Made by a program: the position numbers and the translations under genes. The notes below the pieces were generated by a model. That model made no database searches. It was given only the letters and a program-made list of their open reading frames with translations, and had not been told where the DNA came from. A stretch of 64,000 nt of DNA, from NCBI RefSeq assembly GCF_009674685.1, contig NZ_WKJI01000004.1, positions 156,427 to 220,426 on the forward strand, read 5' to 3'. This stretch comes from Pedobacter puniceum. GTDB lineage: Bacteria; Bacteroidota; Bacteroidia; Sphingobacteriales; Sphingobacteriaceae. Of this stretch, positions 28,186 to 36,531 are shown one piece after another; within the stretch, counting starts at the first letter, position 1, and each line of letters starts with the position of its first letter.

Positions 28186-28686
28186 TTACATGTCTATTTT
28201 AATGTTGTGATATTGCTCTGCTGTTTTATAATCTTTCCTTAAAGGATAGCCTTCCCAATCATCTGGTAATAAAATTCTTCTTAAATCTGGATGACCTTCA
28301 AAATAAATCCCTAAAAGATCAAAAGCTTCTCTTTCATGCCAATCTGCTGTTTTCCAGATGCTTGTGACAGATTTAAATACAGGTAAATTTTGCTCGTCTC
28401 TATCATTTTGTTGATAGACTTTTAAAACCAGTTGATGCTTTTTAAGGATAGATGATAGGTGATAAACTACGCCAAATTTCTGCGCTTCTACACCATAATC
28501 AACACCGCTTAGGTTAGATAAGAAATCAAACCAAGTATTTTCGTTATCTCTTAACATTAAACAAACCTCAACAATATGGTCTTTTTTTATAACTAAAGCA
28601 GGTTGTAAGCCTTGTGTTTCCTCTGCTTCAATAATATCAGGACCAAATTTTTGTATTAAGAGTTCTTTTATTTCGGTAAATGTCAT
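28186..28686 (-). CDS. nuoC: NADH-quinone oxidoreductase subunit C
   Basis: The 166-residue protein is the 30-kDa subunit of complex I. The family signature is visible as [38 protein letters not shown], described here by its parts [11 protein letters not shown] and [14 protein letters not shown]. The ATG at 28686 overlaps the pdxH stop as ATGA, which fixes the start and shows translational coupling to pdxH. nuoD follows after one base. Confidence 0.93.
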   Translation of the reverse strand: MTFTEIKELLIQKFGPDIIEAEETQGLQPALVIKKDHIVEVCLMLRDNENTWFDFLSNLSGVDYGVEAQKFGVVYHLSSILKKHQLVLKVYQQNDRDEQNLPVFKSVTSIWKTADWHEREAFDLLGIYFEGHPDLRRILLPDDWEGYPLRKDYKTAEQYHNIKIDM

Positions 28687-29339
28687 GGAGCAAGCCTTTC
28701 TATAGTCCAAGATTCGTCTTTTTGTCTTTTATAGATAATCCTGTCGTGTAAACGGTTAGATCTTCCTTGCCAAAATTCTATCAAATTAGGGATTAGTCTG
28801 TAACCTCCCCAAAAGTCTGGCTTTGGAATAATTTCTTCGTTTTTATACTGTTCTTCTAGTTTTTTTAAGTTCAATTCTAAAAACGTTCTATTTGGGATTA
28901 CACTACTTTGTGGAGATGCCCAAGCGCCAAGCTGGCTTCCTTTTGGTCTAGAGTGATAGTAAGATGTTGATTCGTGGATGCTTATCTTTTCTATCACACC
29001 CTCAATACGAATTTGTCTTTCTAAATCTCCCCAAAAAAACACCAGTGCTGCAAAAGGGTTTTCTGCTAATTGCTGCCCTTTATTGCTGCTATAATTGGTA
29101 AAAAAAGTGAAGCCATCTTCATCATAATCTTTCAAAAGAACAATTCTTGCCGATGGTATACCTTCTTTAGATGCAGTAGCCAAGGTCATGGCATTAGGCT
29201 CTAAAATTTCTGCTTTTAGTGCATCTTTAAACCATTTTTCAAACTGTTTTAAAGGTGTTTTTTCAATATCTTCTTCTAGAAGAAAGGAAGAACGATAATC
29301 TTGTCTTAAATCTTTTAAATTTAATTTTTGCTCACTCAT
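28683..29339 (-). CDS. pdxH: pyridoxamine 5'-phosphate oxidase
   Basis: The 218-residue FMN enzyme makes pyridoxal phosphate from pyridoxine or pyridoxamine phosphate. Motifs: LRQDYRSSFLLEED, MTLATASKEGIPSARIVLLK (FMN site), FFTNYSSNKGQQL, YYHSRPKGSQLGAWAS and the C-terminal EFWQGRSNRLHDRI. ATG at 29339 is chosen: an upstream in-frame Met would add 19 residues encoded across a -7 promoter box. It heads a unit with nuoC and nuoD, an odd coupling of cofactor synthesis to respiration genes. Confidence 0.94.
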   Translation of the reverse strand: MSEQKLNLKDLRQDYRSSFLLEEDIEKTPLKQFEKWFKDALKAEILEPNAMTLATASKEGIPSARIVLLKDYDEDGFTFFTNYSSNKGQQLAENPFAALVFFWGDLERQIRIEGVIEKISIHESTSYYHSRPKGSQLGAWASPQSSVIPNRTFLELNLKKLEEQYKNEEIIPKPDFWGGYRLIPNLIEFWQGRSNRLHDRIIYKRQKDESWTIERLAP

Positions 29340-29345
29340 TTTATA

Positions 29346-29353
29346 CAAACTTA
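29346..29353 (-). promoter_or_regulatory. -7 box of pdxH-nuoC-nuoD
   Basis: TAAGTTTG on the minus strand, an exact TAnnTTTG match ending six bases before the pdxH ATG. It implies that pdxH-nuoCD is transcribed separately from nuoAB. Confidence 0.55.
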
Positions 29354-29455
29354 CGAATTGCAAATTGGGATAAAAATAATTTAAAATAAATGACATGAAT
29401 CAGTATTTATTACGATTTTTAAAATCTAAATCAATACATCTTCGTTTATATAAAT

Positions 29456-30019
29456 ATGCTGAGTAAAGTTTTACCTAAAGTTGGAGATTTATTAATATCA
29501 GAGCCTTTTATGCTGGATGAAAATTTCAGGCGTTCGGTTGTTTTACTAACCGAACGAGGCGATGAAGGTGATATAGGCTATGTATTAAACCATAAAAGTA
29601 ATTTATTGTTGAAAGATATCATTGCAGATTGTTGGGATGCTAATTTTTTGGTTCATATTGGTGGGCCTGTAGCTAATGATACCTTAAATTTTATACATTG
29701 TTCTCCAGATAAAATCCCGGGAGGGATACCTATAGGAAAGGATTTGTTTTGGGGTGGCGATTTTGAAACGCTAAAGCTCCAGATTAATAGTTATAACATT
29801 ACAGAGGCTGAGGTTAAGTTTTTTATTGGCTATTCTGGTTGGGATAAAGGACAATTAGTAGCCGAGATAAACGAGAATAGCTGGATAGTATCTGATAAAT
29901 ACAACCCAGCTATGGTTTTTGAATATTCTGATAAAAACATATGGAAAGAAGCCATCTTAAATTTAGGCGTTAAATATGCCCATGTAGCTAATTTTCCTGA
30001 AAATCCAGAATGGAATTAA
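29456..30019 (+). CDS. YqgE/AlgH family protein
   Basis: The 187-residue cytoplasmic protein belongs to the DUF179 (YqgE/AlgH) family. Signs are [22 protein letters not shown] at the start, GYVLNHK, HIGGPV and [21 protein letters not shown]. AlgH was named for an effect on alginate regulation in Pseudomonas, but the biochemical function of the family is not established. It is a lone plus-strand gene inside a minus-strand block, and its last four bases overlap the end of purE. Confidence 0.88.
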   Translation: MLSKVLPKVGDLLISEPFMLDENFRRSVVLLTERGDEGDIGYVLNHKSNLLLKDIIADCWDANFLVHIGGPVANDTLNFIHCSPDKIPGGIPIGKDLFWGGDFETLKLQINSYNITEAEVKFFIGYSGWDKGQLVAEINENSWIVSDKYNPAMVFEYSDKNIWKEAILNLGVKYAHVANFPENPEWN

Positions 30020-30528
30020 AAGGTAGAAGGGTATCCTTCTGATTTTAAACTTTCTGCCGATTCTTCTATTTTTGCTTTTAAATCGTTTTTAAATTTAGAT
30101 ACCTGTTGCGCTAAATTATCATCAGCGGTAGCTAAAATTTGTGCAGCTAATATTCCCGCATTTTTAGCAGCATTAAGCGCTACTGTAGCTACAGGAATGC
30201 CATTTGGCATTTGTAAGATAGATAAAACAGAATCCCAGCCATCAATAGAATTGCTTGATTTTACCGGAACACCTATAACCGGAAGTGTAGTGATAGAAGC
30301 CACCATGCCTGGTAAATGAGCTGCGCCACCTGCACCAGCGATGATAACTTTTAAGCCTCTCTCTGCTGCTTTACTAGCATATTCAAACATTCTTTCTGGG
30401 GTACGGTGTGCCGATACTACGGTTAACTCATAGGCTACACCTAATTCTTTTAAAACATTTGCAGCCTCTTCCATAATAGGAAGATCAGACCGGCTACCCA
30501 TGATGATACCAACTTTTGGCTTATACAT
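30016..30528 (-). CDS. purE: N5-carboxyaminoimidazole ribonucleotide mutase
   Basis: The 170-residue class I PurE converts N5-CAIR to CAIR. The phosphate-binding start [14 protein letters not shown], the SAHRTPERM segment with the catalytic histidine and the [14 protein letters not shown] loop are all present. Its start codon overlaps the purK stop by one base (TAATG), so the two are translated together. The 3' end overlaps the opposed yqgE gene by four bases. Confidence 0.95.
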   Translation of the reverse strand: MYKPKVGIIMGSRSDLPIMEEAANVLKELGVAYELTVVSAHRTPERMFEYASKAAERGLKVIIAGAGGAAHLPGMVASITTLPVIGVPVKSSNSIDGWDSVLSILQMPNGIPVATVALNAAKNAGILAAQILATADDNLAQQVSKFKNDLKAKIEESAESLKSEGYPSTF

Positions 30529-31667
30529 TATGATTTAACTTTTAATTTTTCTTTAACAAATTGTGCTTTTTCTATAGCAGCGTTTCTATCTTGATCTACA
30601 ATGGTAACATGGCCCATTTTACGGAAAGGTTTAGTGAAAACTTTACCATATAAATGCACATAAACACCTTCTTTTTGTAGTACCTCTTTTAAACCTTCAT
30701 ATTCTGCCGGGCCTTCATAGCCAGCTTCACCTAAAAGATTAATCATCACAGCATTTGCGATACTTGCAGTACTACCCAAAGGTAAATTTAAAATGGCTCT
30801 TAAATGCTGCTGAAATTGAGAGGTAACGTTTCCTTCTATGGTATGGTGACCACTGTTATGCGGGCGAGGAGCTAACTCGTTAACTAAAATTTCGCCATTT
30901 TTAGTAACAAACATTTCTACTGCTAATAAGCCTACAATGTTAAGGCAATCTGCAATATCTCTAGCAATTTTATCAGCTTTCTGCTGGATTTCGAAGTTGT
31001 AGGTTGATGGACTGATTAGAAACTCTACCAAATTAGCTTCTTTATTAAAATCCATTTCTACTAAAGGAAAAGTTTTTGTTTGGCCGTTTTCATTTCTAGC
31101 AATAATAACAGCTATTTCCTTTTCAAAATCAATCCATTTCTCAACTATGGAAGGCTGCTCAAAAGCTTTGTTTAAATCAGATTCATCAACAATTTTAACT
31201 ACGCCTTTACCATCATAACCATCCTTTCTTAGTTTTTGGATATAAGGGAAAGGTATTTTATCAGTTAGTAACTGCTCTTTGTTAGCAATAAGCTGAAACT
31301 CTGATGTTGGGATATCATTTTCTTTAAAGAATTGTTTTTGAAGGCCTTTATCTTGTATCAACCTGATGATTCTAGGTTGAGGGAAAACTGTTACGCCTTC
31401 TTTTTCTAAATCTTCTAAAGCCTCGATATTTACTTTTTCTATCTCTATGGTTAGTAAATCAAGGTTTTTTCCGAAGTTATATACGGTTTCATAGTCGCTA
31501 ATAGAGCCAACTTCAAAATAGTCGCATATATTTTTACAAGGGGCGTTAGCATCAGGATCAAGAATACTGATAGAAAGATTAAAATTAATAGCTTCCTGAA
31601 TGAGCATTCGGCCTAACTGACCGCCACCTAAAATACCCAAACGGGTTTGTGTAATATTTGATTTCAT
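30528..31667 (-). CDS. purK: 5-(carboxyamino)imidazole ribonucleotide synthase
   Basis: The 379-residue ATP-grasp enzyme makes N5-CAIR from AIR, bicarbonate and ATP. Visible are the N-terminal [17 protein letters not shown] nucleotide-binding start, the ATP-grasp core ([26 protein letters not shown]) and [20 protein letters not shown]. It acts just before PurE. The pair lies 33 bases after nuoB and may be co-transcribed with nuoAB, since no terminator was seen in the gap. Confidence 0.95.
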   Translation of the reverse strand: MKSNITQTRLGILGGGQLGRMLIQEAINFNLSISILDPDANAPCKNICDYFEVGSISDYETVYNFGKNLDLLTIEIEKVNIEALEDLEKEGVTVFPQPRIIRLIQDKGLQKQFFKENDIPTSEFQLIANKEQLLTDKIPFPYIQKLRKDGYDGKGVVKIVDESDLNKAFEQPSIVEKWIDFEKEIAVIIARNENGQTKTFPLVEMDFNKEANLVEFLISPSTYNFEIQQKADKIARDIADCLNIVGLLAVEMFVTKNGEILVNELAPRPHNSGHHTIEGNVTSQFQQHLRAILNLPLGSTASIANAVMINLLGEAGYEGPAEYEGLKEVLQKEGVYVHLYGKVFTKPFRKMGHVTIVDQDRNAAIEKAQFVKEKLKVKS

Positions 31668-31700
31668 TTATATATTCAAAAGCTTTGTTTTAAACAAAAC

Positions 31701-32183
31701 TTAAATTGTACTTAAGGATTGTGTACTTATTTTCTTTTGTAATTCTAAAATACCACCTATTAAAGCTTCTGGCCTTGGTGGGCAGCCTTGCACATAAATA
31801 TCAACCGGAATAATTCTATCAACACCTTTTACCACATGGTAGCCATGTTCCCAGTAAGGGCCTCCGCAATTAGAGCAAGAACCCATAGAAATTACATATT
31901 TAGGTTCTGGCATTTGTTCATAAAGGCGTTTTATTCTCTCGGCCATTTTAAACGTTACCGTACCTGCAATAATAATCACGTCTGCTTGGCGTGGACTAGG
32001 CCTTGGGAAAACTCCAAATCTGTCTAAATCGTAGTTAGAAGCCATAGAGCCCATCATTTCTATGGCGCAGCAGGCAATACCAAAACTTAAAGGCCATAAA
32101 GATGATAATCTTGCCCAGTTTAGCAAATCATCTAATTTGGTAACTACAACACCACCATTTTCTAATTGCTGTTCTAAGCTCAT
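31701..32183 (-). CDS. nuoB: NADH-quinone oxidoreductase subunit B
   Basis: The 160-residue protein is the complex I subunit that carries the N2 [4Fe-4S] cluster next to the quinone site. All ligand cysteines are present: the adjacent pair Cys38-Cys39 in [10 protein letters not shown], Cys103 in [10 protein letters not shown] and Cys134 in VQGCPPRPE. Its ATG overlaps the nuoA stop (ATGA). It is followed by purK-purE instead of nuoC. Confidence 0.95.
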   Translation of the reverse strand: MSLEQQLENGGVVVTKLDDLLNWARLSSLWPLSFGIACCAIEMMGSMASNYDLDRFGVFPRPSPRQADVIIIAGTVTFKMAERIKRLYEQMPEPKYVISMGSCSNCGGPYWEHGYHVVKGVDRIIPVDIYVQGCPPRPEALIGGILELQKKISTQSLSTI

Positions 32184-32764
32184 GATTTTTTAAATCTTGG
32201 GACAAATTTTGGTTTTATATTTTCTGTTTCGATGTTGTTTTCTTGCACAATCAGGCTGTTTTCTAGCTGTTTATTTTTTAAGCCGGGCTGATATTTTTCC
32301 TCATTAATAGCTTGATAGGCGCTCAATGGAATTTTGGTATCAACGGTTGGTAGTTTTAAAACAGGTTTTATCCAATCTAAATCTTTTTTTCTCCAAACAT
32401 AAACCAAGCCTAATAATAATATGCTAATGAAAATTAACATTTCAGTGAAACTTAACCATCCCCAACGTTGGTCTTGTGCAATTAAGTTGGCATCGCTAAA
32501 AACGGTAGCCCAAGGGAAAATAAATACCATCTCTACATCAAACAACAAGAAAATGAGAGCTATAACGTAAAAGCGGCTGTTAAACTGAATCCATGAACTG
32601 CCTATAACTTCTTCGCCACATTCGTAAGAGCTATTTTTTTCTGGATTTGGCTTATTTGGAGCAATAATTTTATTGGTGATAAAAGCAAGCATCACAAATA
32701 CAATTCCCATAATAAGGAAAATGAGAACTTTACCGAATGCCGAAATTTGGGAGTATTCTTCCAT
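32180..32764 (-). CDS. nuoA: NADH-quinone oxidoreductase subunit A, with long C-terminal tail
   Basis: This 194-residue membrane subunit of complex I has three spans (about 10-32, 64-86 with [21 protein letters not shown], and 105-126) and the conserved YECGEE loop motif near residue 48. NuoA is usually 120-140 residues; here about 65 polar residues follow the third span with no recognised domain. They include [15 protein letters not shown] at the end. A strong promoter (TTTG, 21 bases, TATTTTTG) lies just upstream. It starts the nuoA-nuoB-purK-purE unit. Confidence 0.93.
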   Translation of the reverse strand: MEEYSQISAFGKVLIFLIMGIVFVMLAFITNKIIAPNKPNPEKNSSYECGEEVIGSSWIQFNSRFYVIALIFLLFDVEMVFIFPWATVFSDANLIAQDQRWGWLSFTEMLIFISILLLGLVYVWRKKDLDWIKPVLKLPTVDTKIPLSAYQAINEEKYQPGLKNKQLENSLIVQENNIETENIKPKFVPRFKKS

Positions 32765-32773
32765 GATTTGTTA

Positions 32774-32806
32774 CAAAAATAAGATTATTAAGCCAAATGC
32801 TGCAAA
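32774..32806 (-). promoter_or_regulatory. promoter of nuoA-nuoB
   Basis: On the minus strand TTTG (32806-32803), a 21-base spacer and TATTTTTG (32781-32774) make a complete Bacteroidetes promoter. The nuoA ATG follows nine bases after the -7 box. Confidence 0.75.
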
Positions 32807-32822
32807 CTTAAGCCGGATATTC

Positions 32823-32854
32823 TTTGGTGATGCTTCATAAAAATCTCATTTTTG
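32823..32854 (+). promoter_or_regulatory. promoter of the BaiN-type flavoprotein gene
   Basis: TTTG (32823-32826), a 20-base spacer and CATTTTTG (one mismatch to TAnnTTTG), four bases before the ATG. It lies back to back with the nuoA promoter. Confidence 0.55.
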
Positions 32855-32858
32855 CTGG

Positions 32859-34058
32859 ATGTTAGAAACTAAATACGATGCCATTATTATTGGAGGTGGG
32901 GCTTGTGGTCTCATGTGTGCAGCACAAGCAGGATATTTAGGTAAGAAAACATTAATCTTAGAAAAAAATGCTCAAGTAGGTGCCAAAATATTGATTTCTG
33001 GTGGCGGCAGGTGTAATTATACCAATTATTATACATCGGCGCAGAATTTTATTTCAGAGAATGAGCACTTCTGTAAATCGGCTTTATCACAATGGACGGT
33101 GGAGGATACCATTAGTTTTTTTGAAACTTATGGCATCATAGGGCAAGAAAAAACCTTAGGACAACTTTTTCCTACTAGTAATAAAGCAAAAGATATTGTT
33201 GAGGTTTTTAAGCAAATTTGTGATGATTTTGGGCAAGATATTTACTTAAATAGTAATGTTTTAGCCGTTGAAAAGCTAGACAAGCTTTTTAAAATCACTT
33301 TTGAAAGAAACGGAACAACAGAAACTTTATATAGCCCCAAAGTGGTGATGGCTAGCGGTGGTTTGCCTATTGCTAAAATGGGTGCTACAGATTTTTCTTT
33401 GAAAATTGCTAAACAATTTGGACTAAAATTAGTTCAAACAGCGCCAGCTTTGGTTCCTTTAACCATTACAGGTAAAGATGCAGATTGGTTTGCCCATTTA
33501 TCTGGCAATAGTATGCCTGCTGTTGTGAGTAATGATGAGATAAGCTTTGAGGAGAATATTTTGTTTACACATTGGGGTTTAAGTGGCCCAGCTATTTTGC
33601 AAATTTCTTCTTACTGGCGACCGGGACAAAGTATTGTTATTGATTTATTACCACATCAAAACATACAAGAACTGATAGAGCAGGAGCGAAATGCTAACGG
33701 TAAAAAGCTGTTGGCTAATTATTTAACTTTATTTTATACCCGAAAATTTGTTGATGCTTTAAGTAATATTTTACCTATTCATAAGAATCTAGCCTCTTTA
33801 ACAAAAGATGATTTTGCTACTATAAACGAGTTTATCCATCATTTTAAAGTGAAACCAGCAGGAGATAAAGGTTACGATAAAGCCGAGGTAATGCGTGGAG
33901 GTGTAGACACAAACGAATTATCATCTAAAACATTGGAAGCTAAAAAAGTACCCGGTTTATATTTTGGTGGCGAGTGTGTGGATGTTACCGGATGGTTAGG
34001 CGGATATAATTTCCAGTGGGCTTGGGCTAGTGGTTTTGTAATTGCGAATAGTGTTTAG
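32859..34058 (+). CDS. BaiN/HI0933-family flavoprotein (NAD(P)/FAD-dependent oxidoreductase)
   Basis: This 399-residue flavoprotein has an N-terminal FAD-binding Rossmann motif (AIIIGGGACGLMCAAQAG), the family pattern AKILISGGGRCNYTN near residue 46 and the C-terminal KVPGLYFGGECVDVTGWLGGYNFQWAWASG. These identify the HI0933/YhiN/BaiN family. Reported activities in the family involve reduction of enone bile-acid intermediates in gut bacteria, but the general cellular role is unknown. It is a single-gene unit divergent from nuoA. Confidence 0.87.
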   Translation: MLETKYDAIIIGGGACGLMCAAQAGYLGKKTLILEKNAQVGAKILISGGGRCNYTNYYTSAQNFISENEHFCKSALSQWTVEDTISFFETYGIIGQEKTLGQLFPTSNKAKDIVEVFKQICDDFGQDIYLNSNVLAVEKLDKLFKITFERNGTTETLYSPKVVMASGGLPIAKMGATDFSLKIAKQFGLKLVQTAPALVPLTITGKDADWFAHLSGNSMPAVVSNDEISFEENILFTHWGLSGPAILQISSYWRPGQSIVIDLLPHQNIQELIEQERNANGKKLLANYLTLFYTRKFVDALSNILPIHKNLASLTKDDFATINEFIHHFKVKPAGDKGYDKAEVMRGGVDTNELSSKTLEAKKVPGLYFGGECVDVTGWLGGYNFQWAWASGFVIANSV

Positions 34059-34160
34059 TTGGTTAGGTGTTAGTTGGTTAGTCCCGATAGTTATCGGGAG
34101 TTAGGTTTTTAGATGGTTAGTTATTAGTTTATTAGGTGTTAGGTGGTTAATTTTCTGAAA
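34059..34160. repeat. low-complexity GTTAG repeats with a CCCGATAGTTATCGGG hairpin
   Basis: Several copies of GTTAG, GGTTAG and GTGTTAG surround an 18-base hairpin TCCCGATAGTTATCGGGA at 34082-34099. The hairpin has no T tail, so it looks like a repeat element rather than a terminator. Related hairpins are common between genes in Bacteroidetes. Confidence 0.6.
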
Positions 34161-34212
34161 TTGTCAAATACCTAATAAGTTAAATTATCAAAATTATTAA
34201 CTAAATAAGCTC

Positions 34213-34246
34213 TAGTATATACTAAAAATATATACTTTTGTAGTAT
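34213..34246. promoter_or_regulatory. operator/promoter of the toxin-antitoxin pair
   Basis: A perfect 12-base palindrome TAGTATATACTA (34213-34224) occupies the -33 region. A second inverted repeat, ATACT and AGTAT with a five-base centre (34232-34246), covers the exact -7 box TACTTTTG (34233-34240) and runs into the start codon. The same half-site in both fits autoregulation by the ribbon-helix-helix antitoxin. Confidence 0.65.
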
Positions 34247-34475
34247 GAAAGTGCTATCATTAAAATTAGATAATGAAATCTTCAATGAGGCTGAGGAGAT
34301 TACTCATGAGCTACATATAGCTAGAAATCGTTATATCAACGAGGCAGTTAGAATTTATAATCTTGTTCAAAAAAAGAGATTATTGAAGAAGCAACTTGCT
34401 AAAGAATCTGCATTAACAAGTAAAGAATCTATGGATATTCTTCATGAATTTGAACGCTTGTTAGATGAAAATTAG
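34245..34475 (+). CDS. ribbon-helix-helix antitoxin (CopG/MazE-like)
   Basis: The 76-residue protein starts with a short beta strand (VLSLKLDNEIFNEAEEI), followed by two helices with RNRYINEAVRIYN, the ribbon-helix-helix pattern of CopG-type repressors. The charged C-terminal half (QKKRLLKKQLAKESALTSKESMDILHEFE) probably wraps the toxin. It overlaps the toxin gene by 11 bases. The start codon lies only four bases after the -7 box, so the mRNA is probably leaderless, and two palindromes overlap the promoter. The partner shows it to be the antitoxin of a MazF-type module. Confidence 0.82.
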   Translation: MKVLSLKLDNEIFNEAEEITHELHIARNRYINEAVRIYNLVQKKRLLKKQLAKESALTSKESMDILHEFERLLDEN

Positions 34476-34800
34476 GCAATACGATATTTGGCTAGCAGAC
34501 CTTAATCCTAGTAGGGGCACAGAGCCGGGTAAAATAAGACTGGTAGTGGTTATTCAAACTGATTTATTGAATGATATTCATCCATCTACCATTATTTGTC
34601 CTATCACTACCAATGTACAGCAAGATATACAAATATTAAGGGTTCATCTGAAGGAAAATCAATTGGATAAATTAAGTGATATCTTGGTAGACCAAATCCG
34701 GGCGATTGACAACAAAAGGCTTATGAGCAAACTTGGAGAATTAACTCAAAACCAAAAAGAAAAGCTAAAAGCTAACCTAAGAATTGTGCTTGATATTTAG
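34465..34800 (+). CDS. MazF/PemK-family toxin (endoribonuclease)
   Basis: The 111-residue protein has the MazF fold signature: IRQYDIWLADLNPSRGTEPGKIRLVVVIQTDLLN, of which the IWLADLNPSRGTE and RLVVVIQTD parts are diagnostic, then STIICPITTNVQ and ILVDQIRAIDNKRL. MazF toxins cut mRNA at short sequences and block growth until bound by the antitoxin. The typical glycine-rich stretch GSEQGGIRPV reads GTEPGKIRLV here, a mild change. Translation is coupled to the antitoxin by overlap. The target sequence cannot be predicted from this reading. Confidence 0.87.
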   Translation: MKIRQYDIWLADLNPSRGTEPGKIRLVVVIQTDLLNDIHPSTIICPITTNVQQDIQILRVHLKENQLDKLSDILVDQIRAIDNKRLMSKLGELTQNQKEKLKANLRIVLDI

Positions 34801-34807
34801 CTAGCAT

Positions 34808-34890
34808 CTTCGTACCATGTTCGCTACTTGTTCGCAAAAACGGGGTGTTTTGCGAAGGTGTTACGAACAAGGTGCGAACAAATAGCGAAG
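34808..34890. repeat. nested inverted-repeat element downstream of the toxin gene
   Basis: Two arms of 17 bases pair with one mismatch: 34820-34836 with 34873-34889 (TTCGCTACTTGTTCGCA against the complement of TGCGAACAAATAGCGAA). Inside them TTCGCAAAA (34831-34839) pairs with TTTTGCGAA (34848-34856). CTTGTTCG at 34827 also has a complement at 34864-34871. Alternative hairpins therefore compete. No T tail suits a terminator of the toxin gene. Confidence 0.75.
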
Positions 34891-34921
34891 AATTTGTTGT
34901 CTGGTTAACCCAAAGAATAAA

Positions 34922-34950
34922 CAAAAAAAGCAGCGTAGGTTATACGCTGC
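34922..34950 (-). terminator. terminator for the 34995-35468 gene
   Basis: GCAGCGTA pairs with TACGCTGC around five bases. On the minus strand it is followed by seven T. Confidence 0.85.
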
Positions 34951-34994
34951 CAAGTAGTACTATCTTTATATTCATAAGCTTTAAAAGCTTAGTT

Positions 34995-35468
34995 CTAGAC
35001 TGTCACCAATTCTTTTCCCTCTTTTACATCCTCTAAACTTATACCATCAATAAGTTCATTTTCTAAAACTTTTACCCAAGTTTTTAGATATAAAATAACA
35101 TCTGGTTTGTGGTTATGCTTCAAATATCTGTTGTTTGCAGGTAGCTGACGTAATATTTGCGGGTCTGATAATTTTTCTAAATGGGCTAGATCTGCTCTGG
35201 TAAAACCGAAGGAAACCATTTCATCAATAATATGATCTATGGGTAAGCCGCTAGTTGGGCAATAGTCTATCAGTTGTTCGTTCCAATCACCATGCCTGCT
35301 ACGCATTGCAGATTTATGAATTTCAGCTTTGTCTCTATTGGTAATTACTTGAGCCAAATTACCACAGTTGCAGCTCCCCATGTGTCCCCACTGGTATGCA
35401 GCGCCTTTTTCTAGGTTTTCAACCGTTTTTAGCAGCGCTTGAATTACAGAAATTGATGCCTTTGCCAT
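34995..35468 (-). CDS. conserved hypothetical protein
   Basis: I do not recognise this 157-residue protein. It is soluble, without signal peptide. The N-terminus is helical (ISVIQALLKTVENLEKGAAYQWGHMGSCNCGN is visible in parts), with a CxC pair in MGSCNCGNLAQ, and later a DYCPTSGLPIDHIIDEM segment with a third cysteine. The clean start, the good downstream terminator and normal composition support a real gene. The cysteines may bind metal, but that is a guess. Confidence 0.65.
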   Translation of the reverse strand: MAKASISVIQALLKTVENLEKGAAYQWGHMGSCNCGNLAQVITNRDKAEIHKSAMRSRHGDWNEQLIDYCPTSGLPIDHIIDEMVSFGFTRADLAHLEKLSDPQILRQLPANNRYLKHNHKPDVILYLKTWVKVLENELIDGISLEDVKEGKELVTV

Positions 35469-35567
35469 TTTTTATGTTTTGAGTATTTTTTCTTCTAAAC
35501 TAAATGTTGGAAATATATAGCCATCAACATTTAGACTTATCATTTTGTTCTTTAAAAATACAAATTA

Positions 35568-36260
35568 TCACGATTTTAAACTCAACCTTGCTAGATATTG
35601 GTCGCTACCATCATCAAATAAAACTTCCATTTGGTAGCCGCATTTGGTGGCAATTTCTTTCATGATATCTCGGGCAACGTAAATCCAGGTGAACCAATCT
35701 CCTTTTTTGCCTTTATACTCGTATTGATAATCTATCTCACCATAATAACCATCATCTTCATACTTTTTATTTTCGTACAGATATAAAACATCCGAGGAAT
35801 CGAATAAAATTTGTCCCTCTGGTTTTAATAGTTTTTTAGCATGATGTAAAAAGCGCTCAATCTCATCCAGATATTGGCAAAAACCAATACCATTCATCAT
35901 TAACAATAAAGTATCATATTGCTCATCCTGATAATCAAAAATATTGGTATTGATGATTTTTTGGACGCCTCTTTTTTGCATTACCTCTGCTGCGCCGGGT
36001 GATATTTCTAAAGCTGTAACATCAAAACCTCGTTTTTGCAAAATAAGAGTTATAGCGCCAGCACCTGCGCCAATATCAAGTACTTTGCCTTTACATTGCC
36101 TAAGAGCAAAAGCTTCCAAATCGGTAATTTCATAGACTTTACGGAAGAAAACTTCGGCGGGCATTTCTTCTGCCTCAGCGTAATTGTTGTGCAGCCAAAT
36201 GGTAGAAGTTTTTCCTTTAGCGAGGTAATCTTTCAAAAAATCGCCATAAACATCATTCAT
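35568..36260 (-). CDS. class I SAM-dependent methyltransferase
   Basis: The 230-residue methyltransferase has motif I GKVLDIGAGAGAITLILQKRG at about residue 58, the acidic LEISPGAAEVM loop after it, and a motif II region YDTLLLMMNGIGF. This is the methyltransferase-25/11 type that acts on small molecules. The substrate is unknown. ATG at 36260 is preferred to the GTG two codons upstream. It is divergent from a small DUF3820 gene. Confidence 0.78.
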   Translation of the reverse strand: MNDVYGDFLKDYLAKGKTSTIWLHNNYAEAEEMPAEVFFRKVYEITDLEAFALRQCKGKVLDIGAGAGAITLILQKRGFDVTALEISPGAAEVMQKRGVQKIINTNIFDYQDEQYDTLLLMMNGIGFCQYLDEIERFLHHAKKLLKPEGQILFDSSDVLYLYENKKYEDDGYYGEIDYQYEYKGKKGDWFTWIYVARDIMKEIATKCGYQMEVLFDDGSDQYLARLSLKS

Positions 36261-36317
36261 AAGCACAAAGGTAAAATCTATTCCTCATGTTCGGTATTAA
36301 ATTACTTAATTTGAGCT

Positions 36318-36530
36318 ATGAATCCCGAGATACTGTTAGATTTAGTTAAAGTGCGTATGCCCTTTGGTAAATATAAGGACCGCATTTTGTGCGATTTACC
36401 AGTAAGTTATTTAGAGTGGATGTATACCAAAGGTTGGCCAGCTGGTAAATTGGGGCAACAGCTAGCAACCATTTACGAGATTAAAATTAATGGCTTAGAG
36501 TATTTATTAAAGCCTTTAAGAAATAGATGA
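36318..36530 (+). CDS. DUF3820 family small protein
   Basis: The 70-residue protein matches the DUF3820 family: MPFGKYKDRILCDLPVSYLEWM and GWPAGKLGQQL are its recurring segments. The function is not established; the FGKYKG-type pattern also occurs in nucleic-acid enzymes such as exonuclease-linked domains. The gene converges with a 68-residue minus-strand gene, with one base between the stops. Confidence 0.78.
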   Translation: MNPEILLDLVKVRMPFGKYKDRILCDLPVSYLEWMYTKGWPAGKLGQQLATIYEIKINGLEYLLKPLRNR

Positions 36531-36531
36531 T

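Noticed and set aside
34845-35036. 63-codon plus-strand frame after the toxin gene
   Set aside because: It runs through the nested inverted repeats and the terminator hairpin and overlaps the better supported minus-strand gene.
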